From the NCBI GenBank assembly GCA_902787595.1, contig CADAHD010000164.1, forward strand, positions 1-5,561: a stretch of 5,561 nucleotides of DNA. The letters are read 5' to 3'. Positions 4,794 through 5,561 of this stretch are shown here, piece by piece; the first letter of the stretch is position 1; each line of letters starts with the position of its first letter. Origin of the DNA: an uncultured Lachnospiraceae bacterium. Its GTDB lineage: Bacteria > Bacillota_A > Clostridia > Lachnospirales > Lachnospiraceae. Below the pieces are notes generated by a model, which ran no database searches, was not told where the DNA came from, and was given only the letters and a program-made list of their open reading frames with translations. The position numbers and the translations under genes are program-made.

Positions 4794-5561
4794 ATGAAAT
4801 TCGGTTACTTCGATGATGCCAACAGAGAATACGTCATCACAACTCCCAGGACACCGTATCCCTGGATCAACTACCTGGGAACCCAGGGATTCTTTTCGCT
4901 GATCTCAAACACAGCGGGCGGTTATTCATTCTATAAGGATGCACGTCTGCGCAGGATCACACGTTATCGTTACAACAATGTCCCCATCGATATGGGTGGA
5001 CGCTACTTCTACATCAATGAAAACGGCACCATCTGGAATCCCGGCTGGTCTCCCGTAAAGACTGAACTTGATGAATACGAATGCCGCCACGGTATGGGCT
5101 ATACCATCATAAAGGGTAAGAAGAATGACTTAAAGGCAGAAGTTACCTTCTTCGTTCCCCAGGATTTTGACGGTGAAGTTCAGCAGGTAGTACTTACCAA
5201 TGAAGGCTCATCCGAAAAGTCCTTCTCACTCTTCTCTTTCGCAGAATGGTGTCTGTGGGATGCTCAGGATGACTCCAATAACTTCCAGCGTAACTTCTCT
5301 ACCGGCCGCGTAGAAGTTGACGGGTCCGTTATCTATCACAAGACCGAATACAGAGACCGCCGCGATCATTATGCATTCTATTCCGTAAATGATACCATCG
5401 ACGGATATGATACCGACCGTGATTCCTTCATCGGTCTTTACAACGGCTTTGGCGATCCCCAGGCAGTTGTTGCAAACAAGGCTAATGATTCCTTTGCAGA
5501 CGGCTGGGCTCCCATCGCTTCCCATTATAAGAAGATCACCCTTAAGCCCGGCGAGAGCAAG
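4794..5561 (+). CDS. cbp: Cellobiose phosphorylase, GH94 (N-terminal 256 aa, partial)
   Basis: A cytoplasmic enzyme that splits imported cellobiose with phosphate into alpha-glucose 1-phosphate and glucose, saving ATP. The start is ATG 4794, with AGGAG 8 bases upstream; there is no signal peptide. The visible part is the N-terminal beta-sandwich region: [19 protein letters not shown] at residues 3-21, [22 protein letters not shown], then [59 protein letters not shown] and DGWAPIASH. These blocks agree almost word for word with my memory of the Clostridium thermocellum enzyme (about 810 residues), so cellobiose is favoured over cellodextrin, laminaribiose or chitobiose. The catalytic Asp and the (alpha/alpha)6 barrel lie beyond the window. 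It is divergent from the secreted genes; only a functional link through plant-glycan use can be suggested. Confidence 0.95.
   Translation, partial: MKFGYFDDANREYVITTPRTPYPWINYLGTQGFFSLISNTAGGYSFYKDARLRRITRYRYNNVPIDMGGRYFYINENGTIWNPGWSPVKTELDEYECRHGMGYTIIKGKKNDLKAEVTFFVPQDFDGEVQQVVLTNEGSSEKSFSLFSFAEWCLWDAQDDSNNFQRNFSTGRVEVDGSVIYHKTEYRDRRDHYAFYSVNDTIDGYDTDRDSFIGLYNGFGDPQAVVANKANDSFADGWAPIASHYKKITLKPGESK

Noticed and set aside
5226..5525. 99-codon minus-strand frame inside the cellobiose phosphorylase
   Set aside because: It lies wholly antisense to a strongly conserved GH94 coding region and has no ribosome binding site or recognisable product.

Overview
The window looks like the chromosome of an anaerobic Gram-positive gut or rumen bacterium, most likely Lachnospiraceae (Butyrivibrio/Roseburia relatives). 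This is inferred from the cellobiose phosphorylase at the right end, whose sequence is very close to what I recall of the Clostridium thermocellum enzyme, from strong AGGAGG ribosome binding sites, and from secreted proteins that combine beta-solenoid-like repeats with bacterial Ig-like domains. No database search was possible.

Layout, left to right. (1) Positions 1-188, minus strand: the 5' end of a secreted-protein gene that runs off the window. (2) 333-3215, minus: a complete 960-residue secreted protein with a signal peptide, an acidic linker, two beta-solenoid-like modules and about four C-terminal Ig-like domains. Its first 98 bases align without gaps to the first 98 bases of gene 1. 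(3) 3356-3871, minus: a toxin-first type II toxin-antitoxin pair. The toxin is a clear HigB-2/RelE-type protein. The antitoxin is only 56 residues and lacks the usual helix-turn-helix. (4) 4032-4532, minus: a third secreted relative, with signal peptide, acidic linker and part of one solenoid module, which stops abruptly at 166 residues. (5) 4533-4793: a divergent intergenic region rich in repeats and helically phased A-tracts. (6) 4794 to the end, plus: the first 256 residues of a GH94 cellobiose phosphorylase.

The three minus-strand secreted genes form a tandem family. Genes 1 and 2 share signal-peptide DNA, promoter layout and a small stem-loop at the predicted mRNA 5' end. The hairpin after gene 2 and the hairpin after the toxin-antitoxin pair share the same ACGGCGGC arm and similar flanks. 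A likely history is tandem duplication of a secreted-protein unit, followed by replacement of the 3' part of the third copy by the toxin-antitoxin cassette, which now uses that copy's old terminator.

Functionally, the secreted proteins probably act outside the cell or at its surface (adhesion or glycan binding; inferred, no enzyme motif seen). The phosphorylase acts in the cytoplasm on imported cellobiose. Nothing in the sequence shows that they belong to one regulon. The most unusual points are the antitoxin without a DNA-binding domain, the truncated paralogue beside it, and the elaborate inverted repeat around the -35 element of gene 1.
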